64,000 nt of DNA from Jannaschia sp. Os4 (GTDB taxonomy: Bacteria; Pseudomonadota; Alphaproteobacteria; Rhodobacterales; Rhodobacteraceae). The notes under the pieces were generated by a model. That model made no database searches and was not told the origin of the DNA. It was given only the letters and a program-made list of their open reading frames with translations. The stretch lies in assembly GCF_016820245.1 (NCBI RefSeq), contig NZ_JAFCAR010000004.1:496001-560000 (forward strand). The letters are read 5' to 3'. The stretch's first letter is position 1, and every line of letters begins with the position of its first letter. Both the position numbers and the translations under genes were made by a program. Positions 46,483 through 56,016 of the stretch are shown here, one piece after another.

Positions 46483-46851
46483 ATGGCCGAACGGCTCAGC
46501 TTCAAGGAGATGGTGGAGCGATTCGAGGTAACGCCACGCACCCTGCGCCACTACGAGTACATCGAGCTGCTGATGCCGGAGCGCGACGGGCGCGCCCGCT
46601 GGTACGGCCCCCGCGAGATCGCGCGGATGAAGCTGATCATGCGGGGCCGCAAGTTCGGCTTCTCGCTGGAGGAGATCCGGCAGTGGCTGGAGCTCTACGA
46701 CGCGGACCCGTCGGGCCAGACGCAGATGAAGACGTGGGTGGAGTATGCCGACCGCCAGTTGGGCGAGCTCCACCACCGCCGCGACGAGCTGGACGCGGCG
46801 ATCGCCGAGCTGCGGCGCCTGCGCGACGAGGTCGCGGCGCAGGTCGACTGA
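46483..46851 (+). CDS. MerR-family regulator (first of two)
   Basis: The 122-residue regulator has the winged helix FKEMVERFEVTPRTLRHYEYIELLMPERDGRARWY and a C-terminal dimer coiled coil (LHHRRDELDAAIAELRRLRDEVAAQ). It has no Cys metal pair, so it is not a classical metal sensor. A second MerR follows after 165 bp and the acyl-CoA dehydrogenase locus after that. The known LiuR-type MerRs control branched-chain and fatty acid catabolism; that role is an inference here. Confidence 0.9.
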   Translation: MAERLSFKEMVERFEVTPRTLRHYEYIELLMPERDGRARWYGPREIARMKLIMRGRKFGFSLEEIRQWLELYDADPSGQTQMKTWVEYADRQLGELHHRRDELDAAIAELRRLRDEVAAQVD

Positions 46852-46924
46852 GCCCCCGCGCCGGCGTCCGGGCGCGCGACCCGGCCCCCTCCCGCCGAAC
46901 GCGCGCGATGACGCGACGTTTAGG

Positions 46925-46938
46925 TGACGTGAACGTCA
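46925..46938. promoter_or_regulatory. dyad between the two MerR genes
   Basis: TGACGT-GA-ACGTCA is a perfect 14-bp dyad, about 80 bp ahead of the second MerR start. MerR proteins bind symmetric sites in the spacer of their promoters, and LiuR-like sites share the ACGT half-sites. The nearest candidate minus-10 (GCTAGC at 46946) is 8 bases on. Confidence 0.5.
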
Positions 46939-47016
46939 ACCCGTGCTAGCCATGCGTCGAAACGGGGCCGGCCGGCGTTCGGCCCCAAGGTGCGGGCGTG
47001 ACGAGGAGGAGACGCT

Positions 47017-47418
47017 TTGGCCGATGACGACATGACCATCCGCGAGATGTGCGACGCCTACGGGGTCACCCCCCGGACGCTGCGCTTCTACGAGGCCAAG
47101 GAGCTGATCTTCCCCGAGCGGGACGGCCAGAAGCGGTGGTACGACCGCCGCGACCGCGCCCGCCTCAAGCTGATCCTGCGCGGCAAGCGCTTCGGCTTCT
47201 CGCTGGAGGACATCCGCCAGCTCCTCGAGCTCTACGAGCCGGCGCAGGGCAACCTCGCGCAGATGGAGCGGACCTATGAGATCGGCCGCGAGCGCCTCGC
47301 GCAGATGGTCGCCCAGCGCGACGAGCTGAACGAGGCGATCGCCGACCTCGAGGAGCACATGCGCTGGGGCGAGCAGCTGATCGCCGACGCCCGGAAGGGC
47401 CGCGCCGCCAACGGCTGA
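47017..47418 (+). CDS. MerR-family regulator (second of two)
   Basis: The 133-residue protein has [41 protein letters not shown], the MerR helix-turn-helix plus wing, and a helical dimerisation end with [22 protein letters not shown]. It is the closer regulator to the acyl-CoA dehydrogenase gene. The TTG at 47017 follows GAGGAGGAG at about 7 bases; an ATG at 47032 is in frame but has no better site. It is a paralogue of the 46483 protein, with the same wing motif. Confidence 0.9.
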   Translation: MADDDMTIREMCDAYGVTPRTLRFYEAKELIFPERDGQKRWYDRRDRARLKLILRGKRFGFSLEDIRQLLELYEPAQGNLAQMERTYEIGRERLAQMVAQRDELNEAIADLEEHMRWGEQLIADARKGRAANG

Positions 47419-47468
47419 GCCCCCGCCCATCCTTCTTCCCCGCCAGACCAGACGACGGAGAACACCCC

Positions 47469-49244
47469 ATGACGACCTACACGGCCCCCACCAAGGACAT
47501 GCAGTTCGTGCTGCACGACACGCTCGGCATCGCCCAGCAGGACGTGCCCGGCTACGCCGACCTCGACCGCGACTTCACCGGCGCGATCCTCGAGGCGGCG
47601 GGCCAGCTCGCCTCGGAGGTGCTGCACCCGCTCAACGAGGTGGGCGACCGCGAGGGCTGCACGCTGGAGAACGGCGTGGTCCGCACGCCCACCGGCTTCA
47701 AGGAGGCGTTCGACCAGGTGCGCGAGGGCGGCTGGACCGCGCTGGACGCGGACGAGGCCTATGGCGGCCAAGGCCTGCCCTACATCATGGGCACGGCGGT
47801 GGGCGAGATCATGTCGGCGGCCAACATGGCCTTCAACATGTATCAGGGCCTGACCCACGGCGCCTACTCGGCGATCCACGTGCACGGCACGGACGCCCAG
47901 AAGGAGAAGTGGCTGCCCAAGATGGTGTCCTGCGAGTGGACGGGCACCATGAACCTGACGGAGCCGCACGCGGGCACCGATCTCGGCATGATGCGCACGA
48001 AGGCCGATCCGCAGCCGGACGGCAGCTACAAGATCACGGGCCAGAAGATCTTCATCTCGGCGGGCGACCACGACATGTCCGAGAACGTGGTCCATCTGGT
48101 GCTGGCCAAGATCAAGGACGGGCCGGAGGGCATCAAGGGCGTCTCGCTCTTCATCGTGCCGAAGTTCCTCGTGGACGACGACGGCAACGTCGGCGCGCGC
48201 AACGGCGTCTCGGTCGGCAAGATCGAGGAGAAGATGGGGATCCACGGGAACTCCACCTGCGTGATGAACTACGACGAGGCGACGGGCTACCTGCTTGGGC
48301 AGGAGCACAAGGGCATGCGCGCCATGTTCACCATGATGAACGAGGCGCGGCTGGGCGTGGGCCTGCAGGGCTACGCCCAGGCCGAGGTCGCCTACCAGAA
48401 CGCGCTGGCCTACGCGCTGGACCGGCTGCAGGGTCGCGACGTCACGGGCGTCAAGAACCCCGACGGGCCGGCCGACCCGCTGATCGTGCATCCGGACATC
48501 CGCCGGAACCTGATGGACCAGAAGTCCTTCGTGGAGGGCGCGCGCGCCTTCACCTTCTGGGGCGCGACGATGATCGACCGGGCGCACCGCGCGGAGGACA
48601 AGGATGCCGACGGCCTGATCTCGTTGCTGACCCCGGTCATCAAGGGCTTCCTGACCGACAAGGGCTACGAGATGGCCTCGAACGCCCAGCAGGTCTACGG
48701 CGGGCACGGCTACATCGAGGAATGGGGCATGTCGCAGTTCGTGCGCGACGCCCGGATCGCGATGATCTACGAGGGCGCGAACGGCGTGCAGGCGCTGGAC
48801 CTCGTGGGGCGCAAGCTCGCGCAGGACGGCGGCAAGCACGTCATGGCTTTCTTCGAGATGGTGAAGTCCTTCTGCAAGGAGCACGCCGAGGACGAGGCGA
48901 TGGCCGGGTTCGTCGGCCCGCTGAAGGAGGCGTCCAAGGACCTGCAGGCTGCGGGCATGTACTTCATGCAGGAGGGGATGAAGAACCCCAACGCCGCGCT
49001 CTCGGGCTCCTACGACTTCATGCACATGATGGGGCATGTCTGCCTCGGGCTCATGTGGTCCAAGATGGCCAAGGCGGCGATGGACGGGCTGAAGGAGGAG
49101 GGCGCGGACCGCGACTTCCTCGAGGCCAAGATCGCGACGGGGCGCTACTACATGCAGCGCCAGTTGCCCGCGACGAAGATGCATCTGGGCCGCATCCAGA
49201 CCGGCCCGGAGGTCATCATGGGGCTGGACGCGACCGCGTTCTGA
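47469..49244 (+). CDS. acyl-CoA dehydrogenase, long form (DmdC/AcdA-like)
   Basis: The 591-residue flavoenzyme desaturates an acyl-CoA. It has the FAD and substrate motifs [18 protein letters not shown] and [18 protein letters not shown], where the Glu is the likely base, and an extra C-terminal domain (about 470-591) absent from short chain members. That length and C-terminus match the DmdC methylmercaptopropionyl-CoA group and related acyl-CoA dehydrogenases; the substrate is not certain. It opens the beta-oxidation locus after the MerR genes. Confidence 0.92.
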   Translation: MTTYTAPTKDMQFVLHDTLGIAQQDVPGYADLDRDFTGAILEAAGQLASEVLHPLNEVGDREGCTLENGVVRTPTGFKEAFDQVREGGWTALDADEAYGGQGLPYIMGTAVGEIMSAANMAFNMYQGLTHGAYSAIHVHGTDAQKEKWLPKMVSCEWTGTMNLTEPHAGTDLGMMRTKADPQPDGSYKITGQKIFISAGDHDMSENVVHLVLAKIKDGPEGIKGVSLFIVPKFLVDDDGNVGARNGVSVGKIEEKMGIHGNSTCVMNYDEATGYLLGQEHKGMRAMFTMMNEARLGVGLQGYAQAEVAYQNALAYALDRLQGRDVTGVKNPDGPADPLIVHPDIRRNLMDQKSFVEGARAFTFWGATMIDRAHRAEDKDADGLISLLTPVIKGFLTDKGYEMASNAQQVYGGHGYIEEWGMSQFVRDARIAMIYEGANGVQALDLVGRKLAQDGGKHVMAFFEMVKSFCKEHAEDEAMAGFVGPLKEASKDLQAAGMYFMQEGMKNPNAALSGSYDFMHMMGHVCLGLMWSKMAKAAMDGLKEEGADRDFLEAKIATGRYYMQRQLPATKMHLGRIQTGPEVIMGLDATAF

Positions 49245-49284
49245 CGCCTGCGCGCGCCGCCCGGCCCGGCGGCGCGCGCATCCG

Positions 49285-49418
49285 GCCGGGGGAGCCTCCG
49301 GCGGGGATATTTCGGCCAAGAAAGGGGGGCAGCGTGGTTGCCGGCAGGTTAACGCCCCTCCTTCCTTGGTCCAAGTATCCCGGGGGTCCGGGGGCAGCGC
49401 CCCCGGCCGTCGGCAACG
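49285..49418. repeat. composite inverted repeat between acyl-CoA dehydrogenase and GST
   Basis: The arms 49305-49325 and 49360-49380 (GGATA-TTT-CGGCCAAGAAAGG against its complement) match at 17 of 21 positions. Each is flanked outside by a GC-rich palindrome (CCTCCGGCGGGG on the left; GGGGGCAGCGCCCCC on the right). The whole covers most of the 186-bp gap. Similar CCGGCGGG-GATATTT sequences are familiar from Rhodobacterales intergenic regions. Confidence 0.7.
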
Positions 49419-49430
49419 GGGAGGACCGTC

Positions 49431-50063
49431 ATGTCCGTCAAGCTGCACTGCTTCGGCGAGTCCGGGAACAGCTACAAGGCGGCGCTGGCGCTGGAGCTGG
49501 CGGGCGTCGCGTGGGAGCCGGTCTTCGTCGACTTCTTCGGCGGGCAGGCGCGGACGCCGGAGTGGCGGGACGTGAACCCGATGGGGGAGGCGCCGGTGCT
49601 GGTGGACGGCGACTTCCGCCTGTCGCAGTCGGGCGCGATCCAGCAATGGGTGACGGACCGGACCGGCAAGCTGGGCGGGGCCCCGGAGGACCGCTACGAG
49701 GTGCTGCGCTGGGTGCTGTGGGACAACCACAAGCTGTCGTCGCAGGCGGGCATGACGCGGTTCCTGATGAACTTCCTGCCCGCCGAGAAGCGCCCGCAGC
49801 CGGTGATCGGCTTCATGCAGGGCCGCCTGAAGGCGACCTACGAGGTGCTCGACGCGCATCTGCAGGGGCGCGACTGGATCGTCGGCGGCGGCGTGACCAA
49901 TGCGGACGTGTCCTGCTGCGCCTATCTCTTCTACCCCGAACCGTTCGGCTTCGCCCGGGCGGACTGGGGCAACATCGACCGCTGGCTGGGGAACGTGGAG
50001 TCCCTGCCCGGCTGGAAACATCCCTACGACCTGATGCCCGGTCGTCCATCCGACCGCGCCTGA
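49431..50063 (+). CDS. glutathione S-transferase
   Basis: The 210-residue protein has the thioredoxin-like N-domain (KLHCFGESGNSYKAALALELAGVAWEPVFVD) with a Ser in SGNS as likely activating residue, the NPMGEAPVLVD cis-Pro motif, LSQSGAIQQWV, and an all-helical C-domain with DWIVGGGVTNADVSCC. It conjugates glutathione or acts as a peroxidase or isomerase. Its position in a fatty-acid-type locus suggests detoxification of an acyl intermediate; GST roles are hard to name by sequence. Confidence 0.88.
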   Translation: MSVKLHCFGESGNSYKAALALELAGVAWEPVFVDFFGGQARTPEWRDVNPMGEAPVLVDGDFRLSQSGAIQQWVTDRTGKLGGAPEDRYEVLRWVLWDNHKLSSQAGMTRFLMNFLPAEKRPQPVIGFMQGRLKATYEVLDAHLQGRDWIVGGGVTNADVSCCAYLFYPEPFGFARADWGNIDRWLGNVESLPGWKHPYDLMPGRPSDRA

Positions 50064-50073
50064 GGAGGCCCCC

Positions 50074-51285
50074 ATGCAAGACGCCTACATCTACGACGCC
50101 ATCCGCACGCCGCGGGGCAAGGGCCGCAAGGACGGCTCGCTCCACGAGGTGACCTCCGCCCGCCTGTCGGCCGTGACGCTGGACGAGCTGGCCACGCGCA
50201 ACGGGCTGGAGGGCCACGCCGTCGAGGACGTGATCTGGGGCAACGCCACGCAGGTGGCCGAGCAGGGCGGCTGCCTCGCGCGGACGGCGGTGCTGGCCTC
50301 CAAGCTGCACGAGTCGATCCCCGGGCTGTCGATCAACCGCTTCTGCGCGAGCGGGATGGAGGCCGTGAACCTCGCGGCCAACCAGATCCGCGGCGGGGCG
50401 GGCGACGGCTACATCGCGGGCGGCGTCGAGTGCATGTCCCGCGTGCCGATGGGATCGGACGGGGCGGCCATCGCGGTGGACCCGTCGATCGCGATGGAGA
50501 CCTACTTCGTGCCGCAAGGCATCTCGGCGGACATCATCGCCACCGAGTACGGCTTCTCGCGCGACGACGTGGACGCCTACGCCGTCGAGAGCCAGAAGCG
50601 CGCGGCGGCGGCGTGGGAGGACAAGCGGTTCGACCGCTCGGTCTTCACGGTGCGCGACATCAACGGGCTGCCGATCCTCGACCATGACGAATACATCCGT
50701 CCCGGCACCGACATGCAGTCGCTGGGCGGCCTCAAGCCCGCCTTCAAGGAGCAGGGCGAGACGATGCCCGGCTTCGACCAGATCGCGCTGATGAAGTATC
50801 CGCATCTCGAGGCGGTGAACCACGTCCACACCGCCGGCAACTCGTCGGGGATCGTGGACGGGGCGGCGGGCGTGCTCCTGGGCTCGAAGGCGTTCGGCGA
50901 GAAGTGGGGGCTGAAGCCCCGCGCGCGCATCCGGGCCACGGCCAAGATCGGCAACGACCCGACCATCATGCTGATCGGCCCGGTCCCGGCGACCAACAAG
51001 ATCCTGACCGAGAGCGGCATGGGCATCGGCGACATCGACCTGTTCGAGGTGAACGAGGCGTTCTCCTCGGTGGTGCTGCGCTTCATGCAGGCGTTCGACG
51101 TCGACCACGGCAAGGTGAACGTGAACGGCGGGGCCATCGCGATGGGCCACCCGCTGGGCGCGTCGGGGGCGATCATCATCGGCACCCTGCTCGACGAGAT
51201 GGAGCGGGCCGACAAGGAGGTCGGGCTGGCCACGCTGTGCGTGGCGTCCGGCATGGGCGCCGCCACGATCATCGAGCGGGTCTGA
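50074..51285 (+). CDS. acetyl-CoA acyltransferase (thiolase)
   Basis: The 403-residue thiolase cleaves 3-ketoacyl-CoA. The three catalytic residues are Cys91 in INRFCASGMEAVN, His in NVNGGAIAMGHPLGASGA, and the C-terminal Cys in LATLCVASGMGAATII. It is degradative by context (FadA-like): downstream are a SnoaL-like protein and a FadJ-type fusion. Its stop shares one base with the next start (TGATG). Confidence 0.95.
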   Translation: MQDAYIYDAIRTPRGKGRKDGSLHEVTSARLSAVTLDELATRNGLEGHAVEDVIWGNATQVAEQGGCLARTAVLASKLHESIPGLSINRFCASGMEAVNLAANQIRGGAGDGYIAGGVECMSRVPMGSDGAAIAVDPSIAMETYFVPQGISADIIATEYGFSRDDVDAYAVESQKRAAAAWEDKRFDRSVFTVRDINGLPILDHDEYIRPGTDMQSLGGLKPAFKEQGETMPGFDQIALMKYPHLEAVNHVHTAGNSSGIVDGAAGVLLGSKAFGEKWGLKPRARIRATAKIGNDPTIMLIGPVPATNKILTESGMGIGDIDLFEVNEAFSSVVLRFMQAFDVDHGKVNVNGGAIAMGHPLGASGAIIIGTLLDEMERADKEVGLATLCVASGMGAATIIERV

Positions 51286-51716
51286 TGGAGCCGCTCGACA
51301 TCTATCAGGAATGGCTGGACCGGGCCTCGGCCGCGTTGTGGTCCGGGGACTGGGACGGCTTGGCCGAGACCATGCGGCTGCCCGCGGAGATGGGCGCCTA
51401 CGACGACGTGGTCGCCGCGGAGACGCCCGCGGACGTGCGGCGCTACGGGGAGACCTACCTCGCGGTGATGCGCGAGGCGGGGGCCACGGCCTACCTACGC
51501 CTCGCGCGCGAGGCGCGCCTGTCGGACGACGGGCGCACCATCGACGGCGTGCACGAGGTCCACGTGCTGTCCGGGGGCACCCGGGTCGTGCCGTCCTTCA
51601 CCTCCGAGGTCGCGCTGGAGCTGGGCGAGGACGGCGCGTGGCGCGGCACCTCCATCATCAGCCAAGCCCGCATGACCGAGAACCGCATCAACGTCGGCAA
51701 GGCCGACGACCGCTAG
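51285..51716 (+). CDS. SnoaL/NTF2-like small protein
   Basis: The 143-residue protein looks like one NTF2-fold domain (YQEWLDRASAALWSGDWDGLAETMRLPAEMG, then a beta half VHEVHVLSGGTRVVPSFTSEVALEL). It is translationally coupled to the thiolase (TGATG) and precedes the FadJ-type fusion by 19 bp, so it belongs to the operon. A role in acyl-CoA isomerisation or a structural accessory part is possible; no catalytic residue is clear. Confidence 0.7.
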   Translation: MEPLDIYQEWLDRASAALWSGDWDGLAETMRLPAEMGAYDDVVAAETPADVRRYGETYLAVMREAGATAYLRLAREARLSDDGRTIDGVHEVHVLSGGTRVVPSFTSEVALELGEDGAWRGTSIISQARMTENRINVGKADDR

Positions 51717-51735
51717 AGATACAGGGGAGGGCAGC

Positions 51736-53934
51736 ATGTCCGACTTCACCATGCAGACCGGCGACGACGGCGTCGCCGTCATCACGTGGGACGTTCCGAA
51801 CAAGTCGATGAACGTCATGTCGCTGGAGGCGTGGCCCGTGCTGGACGGGCTGATCGACGACGCGCTGGCGGACGACGCCGTGAAGGGCATCGTCATCACG
51901 AGCGGCAAGCCGGACAGCTTCGCGGGCGGGATGGACCTGAACGTGATCGCGCGGATGAAGGAGGACGCGGGCGACGACCCGGCGCGCGGCCTCTTCGACG
52001 GCATCATGGAGTGCCACCGCATCCTGCGGAAGATCGAGCGCGCGGGCATGGACCCCAAGACGCTGAAGGGCGGCAAGCCGATCGCCGCCGCCCTGCCCGG
52101 CACGGCGCTGGGCATCGGGCTGGAGATCCCGCTGGTGACGCACCGCATCTTCGCGGCGCCCAACCCCAAGGCCAAGATCGGCCTGCCGGAGATCATGGTG
52201 GGCATCTTCCCGGGCCTCGGCGGGACGACCCGTCTGGTGCGGAAGATGGGCGCGATGGCGGCGGCGCCCTACCTGCTGGAGGGCAAGATGCTGTCGCCGG
52301 ACCGCGCAAAGCAGGCGGGGCTGATCGACGAGGTGGCGGACGATCCGGTGCAGGCGGCGAAGGACTGGGTGCTGCAGGCCAAGGACGCCGACATCGTGAA
52401 GCCGTGGGACCAGAAAGGCTACAAGATGCCCGGCGGCGCGCCCTACCACCCGGCGGGGTTCATGACCTACGTGGGCGCCTCGGCCATGATCAACGGCAAG
52501 ACCAAGGGCGTCTATCCGGCGGCCAAGGCGCTGCTGGCGGCGGCCTACGAGGGGGCGCTGGTGCCCTTCGACACGGCGATCCGGATCGAGGCGCGCAAGT
52601 TCGTCTCGGTGCTGATGAACCCGTCGTCGTCGGCCATGATCCGCAGCCTCTTCATCAACAAGGAGGCGCTTGAGAAGGGCGCGAACCGGCCCGACGTGCC
52701 GGACCAGAAGGTCAAGAAGCTGGGCGTGCTGGGCGCGGGCATGATGGGCGCGGGGATCGGCTACGTGGCCGCGAACGCAGGGATAGAGGTCGTGCTGATC
52801 GACCGGGAGCAGGCCGCCGCCGACAAGGGCCGCGGCCACGCCGAGGGCATCCTCGACAAGGGGATGAAGCGCAAGAAGGTCACCGAGGAGAAGAAGGCCG
52901 AGGTGCTGGGCCGGATCACCGCGACCACGGACCTCGACGTGCTGAAGGGCTGCGACCTGATCGTGGAGGCGGTGTTCGAGGACGTGGGCGTGAAGGCCGA
53001 GATGACGAAGGCCGTGGAGGCCATCGTGGGCGAGGACTGCGTCTTCGCGACCAACACCTCGACCCTGCCGATCACGGAACTGGCCAAGGCCAGCGTGCGG
53101 CCGGAGCGGTTCATCGGCATCCACTTCTTCTCGCCCGTCGACAAGATGATGCTGGTGGAGATCATCAAGGGCCGGGAGACGGGCGACGTGGCGGTGGCCA
53201 AGGCGCTCGATTTCGTGCGCCAGATCCGCAAGACGCCCATCGTGGTCAACGACGCGCGGTTCTTCTACGCCAACCGCTGCATCATCCCCTACATCAACGA
53301 GGGACTGCGCATGGTCGCCGAGGGGGTGGAGCCCGCGCTGATCGAGAACGCGGCCAAGCTGCTGGGCTTCCCGCTGGGGCCGCTGCAGCTGGTCGACGAG
53401 ACGTCCATCGATCTGGGCATCAAGATCGCCAAGGCGACCAAGGCCGCGATGGGCGACGCCTATCCGGACGAAGCGGTGGACGAGGTGCTGTTTTGGATGG
53501 GCGACCAAGGCCGCATGGGCCGCAAGTCGAACGCGGGCATGTACGACTACGACGAGGCGGGCAAGCGACAGGGCCTGTGGGTCGGCCTGAAGGACAAGTA
53601 TCCGACGGCCGACGACCAGCCCGACCTCCACGAGGTGCAGAACCGCCTGATGTTCGCGCAGGTGCTGGAGGCGGTGCGCGCCTTGGAGGAGGACGTGCTG
53701 CTCGACATCCGCGAGGGCGACGTGGGCGCGATCCTCGGCTGGGGCTTCGCGCCGTGGTCGGGCGGTCCGTTCGGCTGGCTCGACATCGTGGGCGCGGCGT
53801 GGGCGGCGGACAAGACGGCCGAGCTGGCGTCGAAGCATGGCGAGCGCTTCGCCACGCCCGAGACGATCACCGCGATGGCGCGGGACGACGCGTCCTTCTA
53901 CGGCGGGACCGGCCGCGGCGCGGTCGCGGCCTGA
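51736..53934 (+). CDS. 3-hydroxyacyl-CoA dehydrogenase / enoyl-CoA hydratase fusion (FadJ/FadB type)
   Basis: The 732-residue protein fuses a crotonase domain (about 1-190; GKPDSFAGGMDLNVI, with the hydration-site acids near GLPEIMVGIFPGLGGTTRLV) to a Rossmann dehydrogenase (VLGAGMMGAGIGYVAANAGIEVVLID from about 330) and a C-terminal dimerisation domain. RFIGIHFFSPVDKMMLVEII carries the catalytic His of the dehydrogenase. It performs two central beta-oxidation steps and works with the upstream thiolase. The stand-alone fusion without FadA is supplied by thiolase 50074. Confidence 0.95.
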   Translation: MSDFTMQTGDDGVAVITWDVPNKSMNVMSLEAWPVLDGLIDDALADDAVKGIVITSGKPDSFAGGMDLNVIARMKEDAGDDPARGLFDGIMECHRILRKIERAGMDPKTLKGGKPIAAALPGTALGIGLEIPLVTHRIFAAPNPKAKIGLPEIMVGIFPGLGGTTRLVRKMGAMAAAPYLLEGKMLSPDRAKQAGLIDEVADDPVQAAKDWVLQAKDADIVKPWDQKGYKMPGGAPYHPAGFMTYVGASAMINGKTKGVYPAAKALLAAAYEGALVPFDTAIRIEARKFVSVLMNPSSSAMIRSLFINKEALEKGANRPDVPDQKVKKLGVLGAGMMGAGIGYVAANAGIEVVLIDREQAAADKGRGHAEGILDKGMKRKKVTEEKKAEVLGRITATTDLDVLKGCDLIVEAVFEDVGVKAEMTKAVEAIVGEDCVFATNTSTLPITELAKASVRPERFIGIHFFSPVDKMMLVEIIKGRETGDVAVAKALDFVRQIRKTPIVVNDARFFYANRCIIPYINEGLRMVAEGVEPALIENAAKLLGFPLGPLQLVDETSIDLGIKIAKATKAAMGDAYPDEAVDEVLFWMGDQGRMGRKSNAGMYDYDEAGKRQGLWVGLKDKYPTADDQPDLHEVQNRLMFAQVLEAVRALEEDVLLDIREGDVGAILGWGFAPWSGGPFGWLDIVGAAWAADKTAELASKHGERFATPETITAMARDDASFYGGTGRGAVAA

Positions 53935-54061
53935 CGCGCCTTCCGGGTGACACATGAGGGGCGGCGGCGGCGGGAAACCGTCCCGCCGCCGCCCCCTCCC
54001 CTTCGCATCGATGCCCCGCTCGTGGGCTGGATTGTCTCCGAACTCGACACGGAGATTCCCG

Positions 54062-54436
54062 ATGCGCGCCCTCATCCTCGCCTCCCTCGCCGTGCTGTGG
54101 ACGTCGCAGGCCTTGGCCCTCGACTTCACGCGCATCGCCTCCGAGCGGTCGTTCCGCGAGCATGTCGCCAACCGCACCTTGGTGGACGAGTTCGGCGGGA
54201 CGCTGCTGTTCGCGGGCAACGGCGGGATCGGCGGGACGCGCGACGCGATGGCCGTCTCGGGCGGCTGGGTCTGGGTGGAAGACTCGCTCTGCCGCCGCAT
54301 CCGGCTCGACGGGATCGACACGGGGGCCGACTGCCAGCACCTCTGGATCAAGGGCGACCAGCTGGTCGTGCAGGCCCGCCGGGGCGCGGGCTCCGAGAGC
54401 GTCTGGACCGTGAAAGGCCGCGACGGGCGGCGCTAG
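54062..54436 (+). CDS. secreted protein (124 aa), unknown
   Basis: The product has a signal peptide (RALILASLAVLWTSQALAL) and a short periplasmic domain with two Cys (LCRRIRLDG...DCQHLW), possibly disulphide linked, containing FGGTLLFAGNGGIGGTRDAMAVSGGWVWVED. An ACGGAG site precedes the ATG at 54062. It overlaps the convergent sulfotransferase-like gene by 4 bp. No family recognised. Confidence 0.6.
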   Translation: MRALILASLAVLWTSQALALDFTRIASERSFREHVANRTLVDEFGGTLLFAGNGGIGGTRDAMAVSGGWVWVEDSLCRRIRLDGIDTGADCQHLWIKGDQLVVQARRGAGSESVWTVKGRDGRR

Positions 54437-55062
54437 TCGAAGGCGTAGCCGAAGCGGGCGATGTCGTCGGCGCAGGCCGCCGCCACGGCGTCGCGGGCGC
54501 GCGCGTCGTAGTAGCCGCGCCAGTCCCTCTCCCGCGCGCTGACGTTCGCGCGCGGCATCTCCACCCGTCCCGCGAAGGGGCGCAGCAGCCGCAGGTCCGC
54601 GGGCTCCTCGAGGCGCAGGAAGAGGGGCCGCCGCCCCCCGGCCACCAGCGCCGCGTAGGGCTGCGCGGCGAGGCTCCGCGTCACGAGGGGGTCTCGGGCG
54701 AAGTCGGGGAAGTCCTTGGCCTTCGCGACCGCGATCATCGGGTGGTCGAAGGCCTGCGCCCGGCCCCATGCCCAGAAGCTGACCACCCTGTCCCACGGGT
54801 TGCGGACGAGGGTGACGGGGACGAGGCGGGCCATCACGTCGTCGGCGAGGAGGCCCCGCGCATCGCGGTGGGTGGCGTGCTTCCACACCCGCCCCGCCGC
54901 GCGCAGCCCCCGGATCCGGCGCCGCATCGCCTTCGCCCCCGGCGTGTCGCCCACCATCAGGTCGCCCGGGCGCGCGTCGGCCTCCAGCGCGAGCGCGAGC
55001 GCCGTGCCGCCGGTCTTGGGCGCGTGGTGGAAGGCGAAGCCGCGCTCGGGGGAAAGGATCAT
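54433..55062 (-). CDS. sulfotransferase-like protein
   Basis: The 209-residue protein opens with FAFHHAPKTGGTALALALE, the PAPS 5'-phosphosulfate-binding loop of sulfotransferases, and has LVPVTLVRNPWDRVVSFWAWG, the 3'-phosphate-binding motif with the invariant Arg. The acceptor is unknown; such proteins often sulfate cell-surface carbohydrates. It is coupled by ATGA overlap to the exporter gene upstream and convergent with the 54062 gene. Confidence 0.88.
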   Translation of the reverse strand: MILSPERGFAFHHAPKTGGTALALALEADARPGDLMVGDTPGAKAMRRRIRGLRAAGRVWKHATHRDARGLLADDVMARLVPVTLVRNPWDRVVSFWAWGRAQAFDHPMIAVAKAKDFPDFARDPLVTRSLAAQPYAALVAGGRRPLFLRLEEPADLRLLRPFAGRVEMPRANVSARERDWRGYYDARARDAVAAACADDIARFGYAFD

Positions 55063-55958
55063 GCGCGTGCGCGGAGCGCGATCAGGCTGCCCGCCAGCGC
55101 GATGAGCCCGAGGCCGAGCAGGCCCCACGGGCCGGTCGCCTGGCCGGCGACGATCCAGCCGAAGAGCGCCGAGAAGCCGAGGACGGAGTATTCGAACACG
55201 CTCGCCAGCGAGGCTTGGGTCAGTTGGTAGCCCTTGGTCAGCAACGTCACCGCGACGAGGCTGCCCGCGGCCTGCATCGCGCAGATGGCGAGGGTCGGGC
55301 CGTCGGGCCAGACCCAGCCGCGCGTGACGAAGGTGTCCCCCGCCCCGACGACGGCGATGACCGCGACGGCGAGGGCGGACCAGACGGCCTGCGCCCCGAA
55401 GTTGGCGAGCGAGAGTTCCAGCGCCCCCTCCCCCTCGCACCATTCCCGCGTGGCGAGCGCGCCGAGGCCGTAGAGCGCGCCGGCCAGCACCGGGAGGATC
55501 AGCCACGCGGAGGTCGTCGCGGGATCGGGCGCGAGGACGAGCAGGACGCCGGCGAAACCCAAGGCCACGGCCACCATGCGGACCGGGCCGACGCGCAGGC
55601 CCCACGCGACCGACAGCAGCAGCACCCAGATCGGCGCGGTGAACAGGCCCGCCGCCGCCTCCGCCACCGAGAGGAAGCCCAGCGCGCCGAAGTAGATCAC
55701 GAGCGCCGCGCCCATCACCGCCGCGCGCGCGAGGACGCCGCGCCACCGGCGGACGCGGAGGGGGCGCCGGGCGAGGATTGCGAAGCCGAGGGCCAGCGCG
55801 AAGATTATCGCCGTGCGCACGAGGACGAAGGACCAGACCGAAGACGTCTCGGCGAGGCGGCCTACGTACTGGTCGATGAACCCGATCACCGCCATCGCCG
55901 TCAGGATGCAGCCCGCGGCGGCCAAGGTCCGGTCGCGCCCATTGTCGGTGCGTTCCAT
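55059..55958 (-). CDS. DMT/EamA-family transporter
   Basis: The 299-residue protein has ten membrane segments in two EamA repeats (LTAMAVIGFIDQYVGRLAE start; second repeat from about 155, LILPVLAGALYGLGALATREW). It exports amino acids or other metabolites by proton exchange. Its ATG at 55958 follows GGAGG-rich sequence; the downstream sulfotransferase-like gene overlaps by 4 bp, so the two are cotranscribed. It diverges from the acyl-CoA ligase across 58 bp. Confidence 0.9.
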   Translation of the reverse strand: MERTDNGRDRTLAAAGCILTAMAVIGFIDQYVGRLAETSSVWSFVLVRTAIIFALALGFAILARRPLRVRRWRGVLARAAVMGAALVIYFGALGFLSVAEAAAGLFTAPIWVLLLSVAWGLRVGPVRMVAVALGFAGVLLVLAPDPATTSAWLILPVLAGALYGLGALATREWCEGEGALELSLANFGAQAVWSALAVAVIAVVGAGDTFVTRGWVWPDGPTLAICAMQAAGSLVAVTLLTKGYQLTQASLASVFEYSVLGFSALFGWIVAGQATGPWGLLGLGLIALAGSLIALRARA

Positions 55959-56016
55959 CCCTTCCCCTCCCTTCCCGCGCGCGGCATTCTCCGGCGCGGC
56001 ACGCGGGGAGGACGTC

